From: JBBSEX01 sp038239345
Lineage (GTDB): Bacteria > Acidobacteriota > Terriglobia > Bryobacterales > Bryobacteraceae
DNA length: 13,378 nt
Reading direction: 5' to 3'
NCBI GenBank assembly: GCA_038239345.1
Contig: JBBSEX010000061.1
Location: 1-13,378, forward strand
Numbering within the stretch: position 1 is the first letter of the stretch; each line of letters opens with the position of its first letter. Under the pieces are notes generated by a model that saw only the letters and a list, made by a program, of their open reading frames with translations, searched no databases and was not told where the DNA came from. A program made the translations under genes and the position numbers. Below are positions 7,945-13,378 of this stretch, piece by piece.

Positions 7945-8100
7945 ATGACTAAGAGCGAACCAAAGAAGTGTGCGAATCCAGCATGCCGTTGCACCGTACC
8001 GGATGGTAAAGAGCATTGCGGTCACCACTGCGAAAGCACGACAAAAGCCGCGCACAGCTCGTGCGGGTGCGCCCATGCCGCTTGCGCGGCTTCAAAATAA
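7945..8100 (+). CDS. Small bacterial metallothionein
   Basis: A 51-residue Cys- and His-rich protein of the bacterial metallothionein type (SmtA/BmtA-like), which binds zinc, cadmium or copper in a metal-thiolate cluster in the cytoplasm. It has eight cysteines (9, 14, 16, 25, 29, 40, 42, 47) and five histidines (24, 27, 28, 37, 44). The order KCANPACRCTV, then EHCGHHCE, then SCGCAHAAC follows cyanobacterial SmtA (KCACEPCLCNV, then YYCSEAC, then GCGHTGCNC). An AGGAG lies 12 bases before the ATG, a slightly long spacing. It sits 85 bases after pgm, with its own upstream repeat element, and before a stress-protein gene, which suits a metal or general stress role. No metal-sensing regulator (SmtB/ArsR type) is next to it. 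Confidence 0.85.
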   Translation: MTKSEPKKCANPACRCTVPDGKEHCGHHCESTTKAAHSSCGCAHAACAASK

Positions 8101-8105
8101 TCTTG

Positions 8106-8123
8106 GGACGCATTTAAGCGTCC
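8106..8123 (+). terminator. Possible hairpin after the metallothionein gene
   Basis: GGACGC (8106-8111) and GCGTCC (8118-8123) form a perfect 6-bp stem with a six-base AT-rich loop, starting 6 bases after the stop codon. No T run follows, so it may protect the 3' end or give only weak termination. Confidence 0.35.
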
Positions 8124-8205
8124 GGACCCCCACGCACTTCAGGTAATCCCGTCTGGCGGAAATTACTTTGCCACGGAAATAACAAAGCGAAAAGGAGAAC
8201 CCCCG

Positions 8206-8745
8206 ATGTCAAAAGTTGATTCAGCAGTAGCAGTATTTCATTCCCATGCGGATGCCGAACAGGCCGTTAAGACGCTTCAGTCGGCCGGGATCGATATGCA
8301 TAGCATTTCGATTGCCGCCAAGGATTTTCACACCGATGAGCATGTCGTCGGCTACTACAACGCGGGGGATCGGATGAAGCGTTGGGGCAAGACAGGCGCC
8401 TTTTGGGGTGGATTTTGGGGCCTCTTGTTCGGCTCGGCCTTTTTTGCAATCCCCGGGATCGGGCCGCTGCTTGTAGCAGGTCCACTGGTGGCCTGGATTG
8501 TGGGAGCCCTGGAAGGCGCTACGGTGGTGGGCGGAATGAGCGCGCTTGGCGCTGGTTTGTTCAGTATCGGCATTCCGAAGGATAGTGTTGTCGAGTATGA
8601 AACGGCAGTCAAGAACGATAAGTTCGTTTTGATCGTCAATGGTTCAGCCTCCGAAGTCGCTAAAGCGAAGGACGTCCTCAGCACAACACAAGCGGGTCAT
8701 CTTGCTCATCATCCGCAGGAAACCTTTGTAGCTGCGCGCAGTTGA
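8206..8745 (+). CDS. Glycine-rich membrane-associated stress protein (DUF1269/YflT-like)
   Basis: A 179-residue protein. The first 55 residues form a small alpha/beta domain (AVAVFHSHADAEQAVKTL, then GIDMHSISIAAKD) like the general-stress-protein fold that binds nothing known. A hydrophobic, glycine-rich stretch (about 62-122; WGGFWGLLFGSAFF, GIGPLLVAGPL, GGMSALGAGLFSIG) looks like two or three membrane-inserting helices of glycine-zipper type. The end (VEYETAVKNDKFVLIVNGS) returns to a beta-rich fold pairing with the N-terminal part. Such proteins are often induced by stress, but the molecular role is unknown. The start is well supported by AAGGAG about 10 bases upstream. It may have its own promoter in the 105-base gap after the metallothionein gene. 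Confidence 0.8.
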   Translation: MSKVDSAVAVFHSHADAEQAVKTLQSAGIDMHSISIAAKDFHTDEHVVGYYNAGDRMKRWGKTGAFWGGFWGLLFGSAFFAIPGIGPLLVAGPLVAWIVGALEGATVVGGMSALGAGLFSIGIPKDSVVEYETAVKNDKFVLIVNGSASEVAKAKDVLSTTQAGHLAHHPQETFVAARS

Positions 8746-8768
8746 TTCTACGAGCTCTTGACGGAACG

Positions 8769-8943
8769 TCTAGCAGCCCGTGGTTAAAGTCCGAACTTTC
8801 GCAGTGAGCCGAAACTGGATGAATTCGACCCTCATAGCCGCTACAACGCGCTGCCGACGGACACTTGATGGTTTGCGTATCCCTGAAACCGGGTCACAAT
8901 TGACCTTCTCGTCCAGAAGGGACTTTAACCACGGGCTGCTAGA
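8769..8943. mobile_element. MITE-like element with 24-bp perfect inverted ends
   Basis: Bases 8769-8792 and 8920-8943 are perfect reverse complements over 24 positions, beginning TCTAGCAGCCCGTGG and ending with its mirror. The whole is 175 bp and no convincing gene lies inside. The outer CTAG at each end could be a 4-bp target duplication or include a TA duplication, but because CTAG is itself palindromic the exact boundary is ambiguous. This is the architecture of a non-autonomous miniature transposable element. As RNA it would fold into a long stem and could act as a transcription barrier after the stress gene. The family of the parent transposase is unknown. Confidence 0.7.
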
Positions 8944-9029
8944 GTTTTGCGGGATCAGGTGCATTTACAACGCGATTCCGCAAGTCAGCTTTCTACCCAC
9001 CATAACGAATTCTGGAGAGAGGTCTTGAT

Positions 9030-9206
9030 ATGTTTGGATGGATGACGGTTTTCGCGCTTATGTTTTTGCTAGCGTTGTGGTCCACGCTGGCTAGCTATCC
9101 TTCGGGCTCAACACTTTCCCTAAAGCTCGCAACCGGTACGTCCGGAACCCTCTTGCTCGCTTGCGCGGTTACACGCGTAGCGCGCGGTCGGGTCTAGCAG
9201 GGTGCT
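9030..9206 (+). CDS. Possible small membrane protein of 58 residues
   Basis: An ATG at 9030 preceded by GGAGAGAGG opens a frame of 58 codons. The first 22 residues are strongly hydrophobic (TVFALMFLLALWSTLA), and a second less marked hydrophobic stretch occurs near 33-49 (LATGTSGTLLLACAVT). This fits a two-helix membrane peptide. I recognise no family. It is placed between the inverted-repeat element and the DUF3489 gene and could be a remnant. The good ribosome-binding motif and hydrophobic bias are the only support. Confidence 0.4.
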
Positions 9207-9410
9207 GAAATTCTAAGCTGCGACGGGTGACTTACGAGGCATTTTGAACGTCGTTGTTCTATGCGCGGAGAAGACCTCCGGACTCACGGCGCTGAGTTTG
9301 CATTTGTCGCTCACAACAAAAAGGGACAATACGTCCCCTGTTCAGACATCCGCGCTTTCTCGTCCACGATTGCCTTGCTTCGCCGCGTGACCAGAGTGAT
9401 GAATGTCGAC

Positions 9411-9980
9411 ATGAAAAGCTTTTCGATCGACGCAGACAACAACATCATCGCGCACGCCGACGTTCCTGCCGACGCCGCTAGTCTAGAAACATTCGCAACA
9501 GCGAAGGAGCTTGCGAAGCTCAGCGCCGAGTGGCCCGCGTCCCGACTCGTCGAAGTCTGGAACAGCTTTGCGGGCGTAACGCCCTTCGACACATTCAGGC
9601 CGGTTAAGAAGTTCACCAATCGCCAGACAGCTGTTGCGCGGATTTGGAACGCGATCCAGAATCTCGGCGGTGCGGAGCCAGAGACCACCATAAACGCGCC
9701 CGAACCGATCGCAGCAAAGAAAGAGCGCACGGCCACGAAACCGGCCAAAGCTGCGAAGAAGACGGAGACGCCCGCGTCGGAACGTACCAACAAACGAGCG
9801 GAAGTTCTCACGCTTATGAAACGGGCGAAGGGGGCGACGCTGGCCGAGATCATGGAAGCGACTGGTTGGCAAGCGCACACGGTTCGCGGGTTCGTCAGCA
9901 TCCTAGCGAGTAAGCACGGAGAAAAGATCGAGTCCGCAAAGAACGCAACAGGCGAGCGCTTCTACAAGATCGCGAAATAG
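9411..9980 (+). CDS. DUF3489-type protein with C-terminal winged helix
   Basis: A 189-residue protein. The N-terminal part begins MKSFSIDADNNIIAH, as I recall for DUF3489 proteins, followed by KELAKLSAEWPASRLVEVWNSF (32-53) and VKKFTNRQTAVARIWNAI (65-82). A linker rich in Ala, Lys and Thr (about 88-125) leads to a predicted winged-helix DNA-binding domain (about 128-189; GATLAEIMEATGWQAHTVRGF carries the helix-turn-helix). Such proteins are common in phage-like and accessory regions; their function is not known. The frame stays open upstream to an ATG at 9261, and another ATG is at 9399. I chose 9411 because the family begins here, though no strong Shine-Dalgarno is visible for any of the three. 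It probably binds DNA. Confidence 0.75.
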   Translation: MKSFSIDADNNIIAHADVPADAASLETFATAKELAKLSAEWPASRLVEVWNSFAGVTPFDTFRPVKKFTNRQTAVARIWNAIQNLGGAEPETTINAPEPIAAKKERTATKPAKAAKKTETPASERTNKRAEVLTLMKRAKGATLAEIMEATGWQAHTVRGFVSILASKHGEKIESAKNATGERFYKIAK

Positions 9981-10294
9981 GCGCGAAGCCTTGCTACAAA
10001 CGCCGTCCTGGTCGAGAGACTCGGGCGGCGTTGCTGCGTTTGGAGCCGGAAATCGGCGCTGGTTAAGCCGACTAAGTGACGTCACGGACCGGTCACGTCA
10101 CGCTCTTGGGCTACCAGTAGCGCCAGTTATCGAGCGTGAGAGGCGTATCGCAAGCCGGGAAGCCGGCAACGGGGGCTGGATGGCTCAATAAATCAGGAGT
10201 TGGTCCGATTGTTTCGAACAGAAATGGTATCGAATGGCGATTGCTAAGGCGGAAACGGCAGTAGGTTGCGTCGGAGGGTGGTGGGTGAAGGTTT
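9981..10294. other. Gene-poor spacer with several hairpins
   Basis: No gene is supported in these 314 bases. They hold a strong hairpin at 10000-10031, a palindrome cluster at 10076-10101, and a short hairpin GCCGG-GAAG-CCGGC at 10154-10167. Short open frames here show no family resemblance and look like chance. The spacer separates the DUF3489 gene from the convergent end of the recombinase gene, so terminators for both are expected here. Confidence 0.6.
10000..10031 (+). terminator. Hairpin with GAGA tetraloop after the DUF3489 gene
   Basis: ACGCCG at 10000 pairs with CGGCGT ending at 10031. The stem continues to 9 pairs with one G-T wobble, then after a small internal loop GTC/GAC closes a GAGA (GNRA-type) tetraloop. 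It starts 19 bases after the stop codon. There is no clear T run, so a termination or 3'-protection role is inferred. Confidence 0.45.
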
Positions 10295-10987
10295 TCATCC
10301 TCTTGGGACGTTCGACGCGTCCTGGCGCACGATACGCGCGATATGCTCCATTCGCCACTCGGATCCGCGACGGGTACGCAATTCGCGAGTATTAAGCTGC
10401 GTGGCAATGCGGCGCAGGGAATGACCACTATTTCGGAGCTGGCGGATCTCGCTGACAACCGCCTGTTCGCTCGCATCCGGCTCCAAATGCTTGCCGTCGG
10501 GACCGAGCCGGAAACCGAAGGCAATGTTACCCATTCGCTCCCCGTTCCCGCGCTTGTGGCTCATCGCATCGCGCGTCCGTTCGCCGATCGCTTCCCGTTC
10601 CCACTGGCTGACGGCCGTCATGATGTTCAGCACCAGTCGTCCCGCTGCCGAGCCCGTATCTAGGCTCTCCGCGACCGATACCAGCGTCACACCGCGGCGG
10701 TTAAATCGTTCCAGCAGAGTGCAGAGATCCTTCACGCTGCGAGTCAGACGATCCAGCTTCGCAATGATCACGGTCCTGACTTCGCCGGCGTCTACCATCG
10801 TTAGAAGTTTGGTCATGCCCGGGCGATTCAGACTCTTCGCTGACTCTCCACCATCAACGATGATTTCTGCTAGATCCGCGCTGTGAACTACCGCCATCGC
10901 GCGTATCTTTTCGGCCTGCGCGTCGAGCGAAACGCCTCGATCCGCCTGCTTTTCCGTCGACACCCGAACGTACCCAACTGTCTTCAT
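10295..10987 (-). CDS. Serine recombinase (resolvase/invertase family)
   Basis: A 230-residue site-specific serine recombinase. The catalytic domain opens VGYVRVSTEKQ, giving R8 and the nucleophile S10, followed by the conserved GVSLDAQ stretch and KLDRLTRS (77-84) with the arginines R80 and R83. The long E helix contains QWEREAIGERTRD (128-140). After about 150 a small DNA-binding region carries FGFRLGPDGKHLEPD and a helix-turn-helix-like segment SLRRIATQLN (190-199), resembling a short recombinase domain. It is longer than simple resolvases (about 185) and much shorter than large phage integrases. I use ATG at 10987; a TTG start at 11023 would add 12 residues. Neither has a clear Shine-Dalgarno. 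It may mobilise or resolve the surrounding element. Confidence 0.88.
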   Translation of the reverse strand: MKTVGYVRVSTEKQADRGVSLDAQAEKIRAMAVVHSADLAEIIVDGGESAKSLNRPGMTKLLTMVDAGEVRTVIIAKLDRLTRSVKDLCTLLERFNRRGVTLVSVAESLDTGSAAGRLVLNIMTAVSQWEREAIGERTRDAMSHKRGNGERMGNIAFGFRLGPDGKHLEPDASEQAVVSEIRQLRNSGHSLRRIATQLNTRELRTRRGSEWRMEHIARIVRQDASNVPRG

Positions 10988-11011
10988 AAACGACAGTTTG
11001 GTACATGTTTG

Positions 11012-11021
11012 GAACCGGTTC
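11012..11021. promoter_or_regulatory. Perfect palindrome upstream of the recombinase
   Basis: GAACCGGTTC is a perfect 10-bp palindrome lying 24 bases upstream of the recombinase ATG. A dimeric regulator, or the recombinase itself, could bind here. Function is inferred from position only. Confidence 0.25.
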
Positions 11022-11179
11022 AAGCTAATTATGACGCTAAGCGACTGTTAAGAATGGGCCACGACTTCCGGATACCCTGGACAAAACCTTTGCAAAAGAA
11101 GGTCTTCATTCAGCGCGATTCGCCTTCATTTTGCTTCCCTGTCGCGGAACATCCTAACCCTCCCATGTTTAAATCACGG

Positions 11180-11208
11180 TGGACATTCGTGTCCGATGCG
11201 CGTATAAA
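11180..11208 (+). promoter_or_regulatory. Sigma70-like promoter with overlapping operator-like palindrome
   Basis: TGGACA (11180-11185, five of six matches to the -35 consensus) and TATAAA (11203-11208, five of six to the -10) are separated by exactly 17 bases. GGACA-TTCG-TGTCC (11181-11194) is an inverted repeat lying over the -35 element, a position where a repressor would block transcription. The methyltransferase gene starts 84 bases after the -10. Confidence 0.55.
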
Positions 11209-11292
11209 TATATGCATGGCACCGGTTCGCCAGGCGAGCGCAAAGCGCACCCTTTCGAAAGATCCCAAATTCAATTCTAGACAGGATTGCAA

Positions 11293-12591
11293 ATGAACGA
11301 TCTACAGGTGTGTTCCTGGGCCATCGATAAGCCCATCCCGTACGCCCGCAACAGCCGCAAGATCCCGCAACGGGCGATCGACAAGGTTGCTGCTTCCATT
11401 AAAGAGTTTGGCTTCCGCGTGCCGATCGTCGTCGACAAGGAGGGTGTGATCATCTGCGGTCATACCCGACTGCTGGCGTCGAAGAAGCTCGGATTAGCTG
11501 AAGTGCCGGTCCACATTGCGGAGAACCTGTCGGCGGCGCAGGTGAAAGCCTATCGGCTGATGGATAACCGTAGCCATGAAGAAGCGAGCTGGGACTTCGA
11601 CCTTCTCGGACCGGAGCTGGCGGAACTGAAAGGCCTCGACTTTGATCTGGACCTCACCGGCTTCAACTCCGGGGAGTACGAGAAGTTCCTGATCGATCCC
11701 AATGACGACGACCGCGCCAACTCTGTGCCCGAGCTACATGCGCACCCGGTTAGCACTGCTGGCGACGTGTGGCTCTGTGGCAAACACCGCGTCCTCTGTG
11801 GGGACTCGACCAGCGTCGAGTCTGTGCGAGCCCTGTTGGGCGAACGGAAGCCCCAGTTGATGGTCACCGATCCCCCTTACGGCATCGAGCTCGACTCCGA
11901 GTGGCGCGATCGAGCGGGATTGAATGGCTGTGGACCCGCCGAGTCTTCGTACATGAAGCATCGCACCGAAGGTCACACCAACACATCCATCTCGTCCGAT
12001 ACGCGCGCCGACTGGTCGCAAGCGTTCGAGCTGGTGCCCAGCCTGCAGATGGCATACGTGTGGCACGCGTCCATCTACACCCGCGAAGTCCTCGAAGGAT
12101 TACTCCGGATTGGGTTTCTCTACCCGCAACAGATCATCTGGAATAAGGGGCGGGTTGTGCTGACCAGAACGCACTACTGGTACCAGCATGAGCCTTGTTG
12201 GTACGTCCGCAAGAAGAACGCACCATGGTTCGGCAAGGCCGGCGAGAACTCGACCATCTGGGATTCGGCGTCGCCGAAGTTCATCATGGGCGGCTCGGGC
12301 GAAGAGAAGTTCGACCATCCCACCCAGAAGCCAGTCGATCTCATGCGGCGTCCGATTCTCAACCACACCAAGCGCGGCGAGCTGGTGTACGAGCCCTTTC
12401 TCGGCAGTGGCACCACTTTAGCCGCGGCGGAGCTCACCGAGCGAGTCTGTTGCGGCATCGAGGTCGATCCAAAGTATGTCGACGTCGTGGTGCAACGCTG
12501 GCAGTCGTTATCAGGCAAGAAGGCAAAGCTCGAAGGCGATGGAAGCGCGTTTGATGAAGTCGCAGCACAGCGGATCCAGGAGGCGGCATGA
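11293..12591 (+). CDS. ParB-domain/DNA methyltransferase fusion
   Basis: A 432-residue protein with two parts. Residues 1 to about 95 form a ParB/sulfiredoxin-like domain with the key GHTRLLASKKLG (56-67). The rest is an adenine-N6 or cytosine-N4 DNA methyltransferase that uses S-adenosylmethionine. Motif IV, DPPYG, is at 193-197 and comes before motif I-like FLGSGTT at 369-375, an order typical of beta-class enzymes. HPTQKP (342-347) is the usual phrase between them. This arrangement is common in prophages and integrated elements as an orphan methylase that may protect phage DNA or affect regulation. ATG at 11293 has AGGA 6 bases upstream; a TTG at 11287 is less likely. No restriction endonuclease is adjacent. 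The target sequence cannot be read from the protein. Confidence 0.92.
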   Translation: MNDLQVCSWAIDKPIPYARNSRKIPQRAIDKVAASIKEFGFRVPIVVDKEGVIICGHTRLLASKKLGLAEVPVHIAENLSAAQVKAYRLMDNRSHEEASWDFDLLGPELAELKGLDFDLDLTGFNSGEYEKFLIDPNDDDRANSVPELHAHPVSTAGDVWLCGKHRVLCGDSTSVESVRALLGERKPQLMVTDPPYGIELDSEWRDRAGLNGCGPAESSYMKHRTEGHTNTSISSDTRADWSQAFELVPSLQMAYVWHASIYTREVLEGLLRIGFLYPQQIIWNKGRVVLTRTHYWYQHEPCWYVRKKNAPWFGKAGENSTIWDSASPKFIMGGSGEEKFDHPTQKPVDLMRRPILNHTKRGELVYEPFLGSGTTLAAAELTERVCCGIEVDPKYVDVVVQRWQSLSGKKAKLEGDGSAFDEVAAQRIQEAA

Positions 12592-12738
12592 ATCGCCCGA
12601 TGCCACCGCGAGATCGCGGAGATAGAAGCGCATTTGCTGGTGGGTCAGGAAGACGTACACGGCCTCTGCCTGGCACTCTCCGATTGGAGTGCAGAACTAC
12701 GGCTGCTCAGGAAGGAGGAAACCGATGCCGCGTCGTAA
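12592..12738 (+). pseudogene. Small phage-type reading frame without a proper start
   Basis: Directly after the methyltransferase stop, and in the same phase, the frame reads REIAEIEAHLLVGQEDVHGL and CLALSDWSAELRLLRKEETDAAS before TAA at 12736. Its composition, helical pattern and place resemble small phage proteins found before terminase genes. The natural start, ATG at 12588 overlapping the methyltransferase stop, is in another phase, so MNRP would have to shift by one base (near 12600) to enter this frame. Either a small indel broke the gene, or it starts at TTG 12634 or GTG 12640 and makes a short protein. The frame overlaps the next gene by 14 bases. I call it a probable pseudogene; a sequencing error is also possible. 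Confidence 0.5.
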
Positions 12739-13132
12739 GTTGAAGATCGATTTAAGCGAGATGGAAAAGCTTTACCAAATGCAATGTACCGACCAGGAAG
12801 TGGCAGCGTTCTTCGGAGTCAGCAAAAAGACGATCGAACGGCGCCGAAAGGTGCCCCGCTACGGCGAGGTCATGGACGCCGCCAAGGCCAAGGGCCGCAT
12901 CTCCGTTCGCCGCAATCTCTTTCGCTTGGCTGCTAATGGAAACATCGCGGCTTCCATCTTCCTGGCCAAGAATCTCATCGGCTATCGGGACGTCGTAGCC
13001 AACGAACACAGTGGCCCCCAAGGCACGCCGATCGAAGTCACCACCAATTACGATCTTTCGCTGCTCACCGATGAAGAACTCAACAAACTACACGAGCTAA
13101 CTCAAAAAGCCCAACCTGCCGTTCGAAATTAA
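12725..13132 (+). CDS. Helix-turn-helix protein, terminase small subunit-like
   Basis: A 135-residue protein with an N-terminal helix-turn-helix (CTDQEVAAFFGVSKKTIERRR, 21-41) and a helical middle with LFRLAANGNIAASIFLAKNLIGYRD (65-89), a pattern I associate with small terminase subunits and related phage DNA-recognition proteins. The C-terminal tail is acidic and helical. Small terminases bind phage DNA at the packaging site and recruit the large subunit. ATG at 12725 is chosen because AGGAAGGAGG lies just upstream; the frame extends back to GTG 12689. The large subunit, which should follow, is not in the window: an insertion-sequence end begins soon after. Assignment as terminase is inference from pattern and neighbours. 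Confidence 0.65.
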   Translation: MPRRKLKIDLSEMEKLYQMQCTDQEVAAFFGVSKKTIERRRKVPRYGEVMDAAKAKGRISVRRNLFRLAANGNIAASIFLAKNLIGYRDVVANEHSGPQGTPIEVTTNYDLSLLTDEELNKLHELTQKAQPAVRN

Positions 13133-13239
13133 GTGCGAGCGGGCTTCTCGCAGCCTGCGGGAGTCCACATTTCCAAATTAGATGCTTGAAAGCTCTTTTC
13201 CACCGTCTCGATCTTAGGCATGCGTTGCGGATCGAGGCT

Positions 13240-13378
13240 TGCGTTTGGCAAGTGAAACTGGCCCACTTCGGCGGTTTATTTTGGCCCACCCTAAGTTGTT
13301 GATTCTTTGGTGAGGCGGTTTTTGCCTCACCGGGTTTTGTCCTTTATATAAGGAGCAGTCGTCGAAGCGGTGGGAATG
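13240..13378 (+). mobile_element. Probable left end of an IS21-family insertion sequence
   Basis: The end of the window carries GGCCCAC twice (13260-13266 and 13283-13289) in the contexts ACTGGCCCACTT and TTTGGCCCACCC, 23 bases apart. Repeated terminal boxes are a known feature of IS21-family ends, where the transposase binds. A leader follows with an 8-bp hairpin and then GTG (13370) or ATG (13376), which fit the start of istA; only three codons are visible. The exact outer boundary is uncertain and could be farther left (13140-13250). The element lies where a terminase large subunit would be expected. Family assignment relies on recall of IS21-like leader sequences. Confidence 0.55.
13309..13331 (+). 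terminator. Strong hairpin in the insertion-sequence leader
   Basis: GGTGAGGC (13309-13316) and GCCTCACC (13324-13331) make a perfect 8-bp stem with a GGTTTTT loop, followed by GGGTTTTG. It lies upstream of the presumed istA start and could stop transcription entering the element from outside or hide the translation start. Confidence 0.5.

Noticed and set aside
8157..8183. CGGAAATTAC and CGGAAATAAC, imperfect repeats 17 bases apart before the stress gene
   Set aside because: One mismatch, AT-rich and short; may be part of a promoter but cannot be told from chance.
8732..8741. CTGCGCGCAG palindrome at the end of the stress gene
   Set aside because: Ten bases inside GC-rich coding sequence; too short to claim a terminator.
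8780..9028. 82-codon frame running through the inverted-repeat element
   Set aside because: It crosses a terminal repeat and has no protein-like pattern.
9311..9901. 196-codon minus-strand frame opposite the DUF3489 gene
   Set aside because: The plus-strand frame has recognisable domains; the minus translation is a typical antisense shadow rich in Ala, Ser and Arg.
10343..10886. Plus-strand open frames opposite the serine recombinase
   Set aside because: The minus strand has intact catalytic motifs; the plus translations have none.
1..13378. tRNA, rRNA or CRISPR array
   Set aside because: I saw no cloverleaf with a GGTTCGAATCC-like arm outside coding sequence, no rRNA stretches, and no regularly spaced repeats with unique spacers.

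Overview
The window joins a chromosomal energy and stress gene block (about 1-8745) to a mobile, phage-like block (about 8770 to the end). Base composition is moderately GC-rich. Genes are tightly packed, often overlap by a few bases, and mostly have Shine-Dalgarno motifs, so this is a bacterium, probably Gram-negative. Acidobacteriota or a proteobacterium is my guess from gene style; the sequence does not prove a phylum.

Region 1 (1-5305) is the 3' part of an N-type (alternate F-type) rotary ATPase operon in the diagnostic order C-Q-R-B-E-F-A-G. The beta subunit gene (atpD) should lie just upstream. AtpQ and AtpR, the long b subunit, the absence of a separate delta gene, and the TTG/GTG starts of atpA/atpG all fit this class. 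The c subunit carries a Glu in both helices plus Ser and Tyr ligands, the N-ATPase double-carboxylate ion site. Immediately downstream on the same strand lie a PPK2-family polyphosphate kinase (5312-6181) and an alpha-D-glucose phosphoglucomutase (6210-7859). Gaps of 6 and 28 bases suggest one transcript, which would place an ATP-driven ion pump next to an enzyme that can make nucleotides from polyphosphate and one linked to glycogen or sugar storage.

Region 2 (7860-8745) is a small stress cluster: a 51-residue bacterial metallothionein with eight Cys, preceded by a tandem repeat with an 11-base period, then a glycine-rich membrane-associated stress protein of the DUF1269/YflT type.

Region 3 (8746-13378) looks mobile. 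It opens with a 175-bp MITE-like element with 24-bp perfect terminal inverted repeats. There follow a possible 58-residue membrane protein, a DUF3489-type winged-helix protein, a spacer with several hairpins, a divergently oriented serine recombinase, a ParB-domain/DNA methyltransferase fusion behind a good sigma70-like promoter, a small phage-type reading frame that lacks a proper in-frame start, and a helix-turn-helix protein resembling a terminase small subunit. The expected terminase large subunit is absent. Instead the window ends in what looks like the left end of an IS21-family element reading toward istA. I read this block as an eroded prophage or integrated element interrupted by an insertion sequence.
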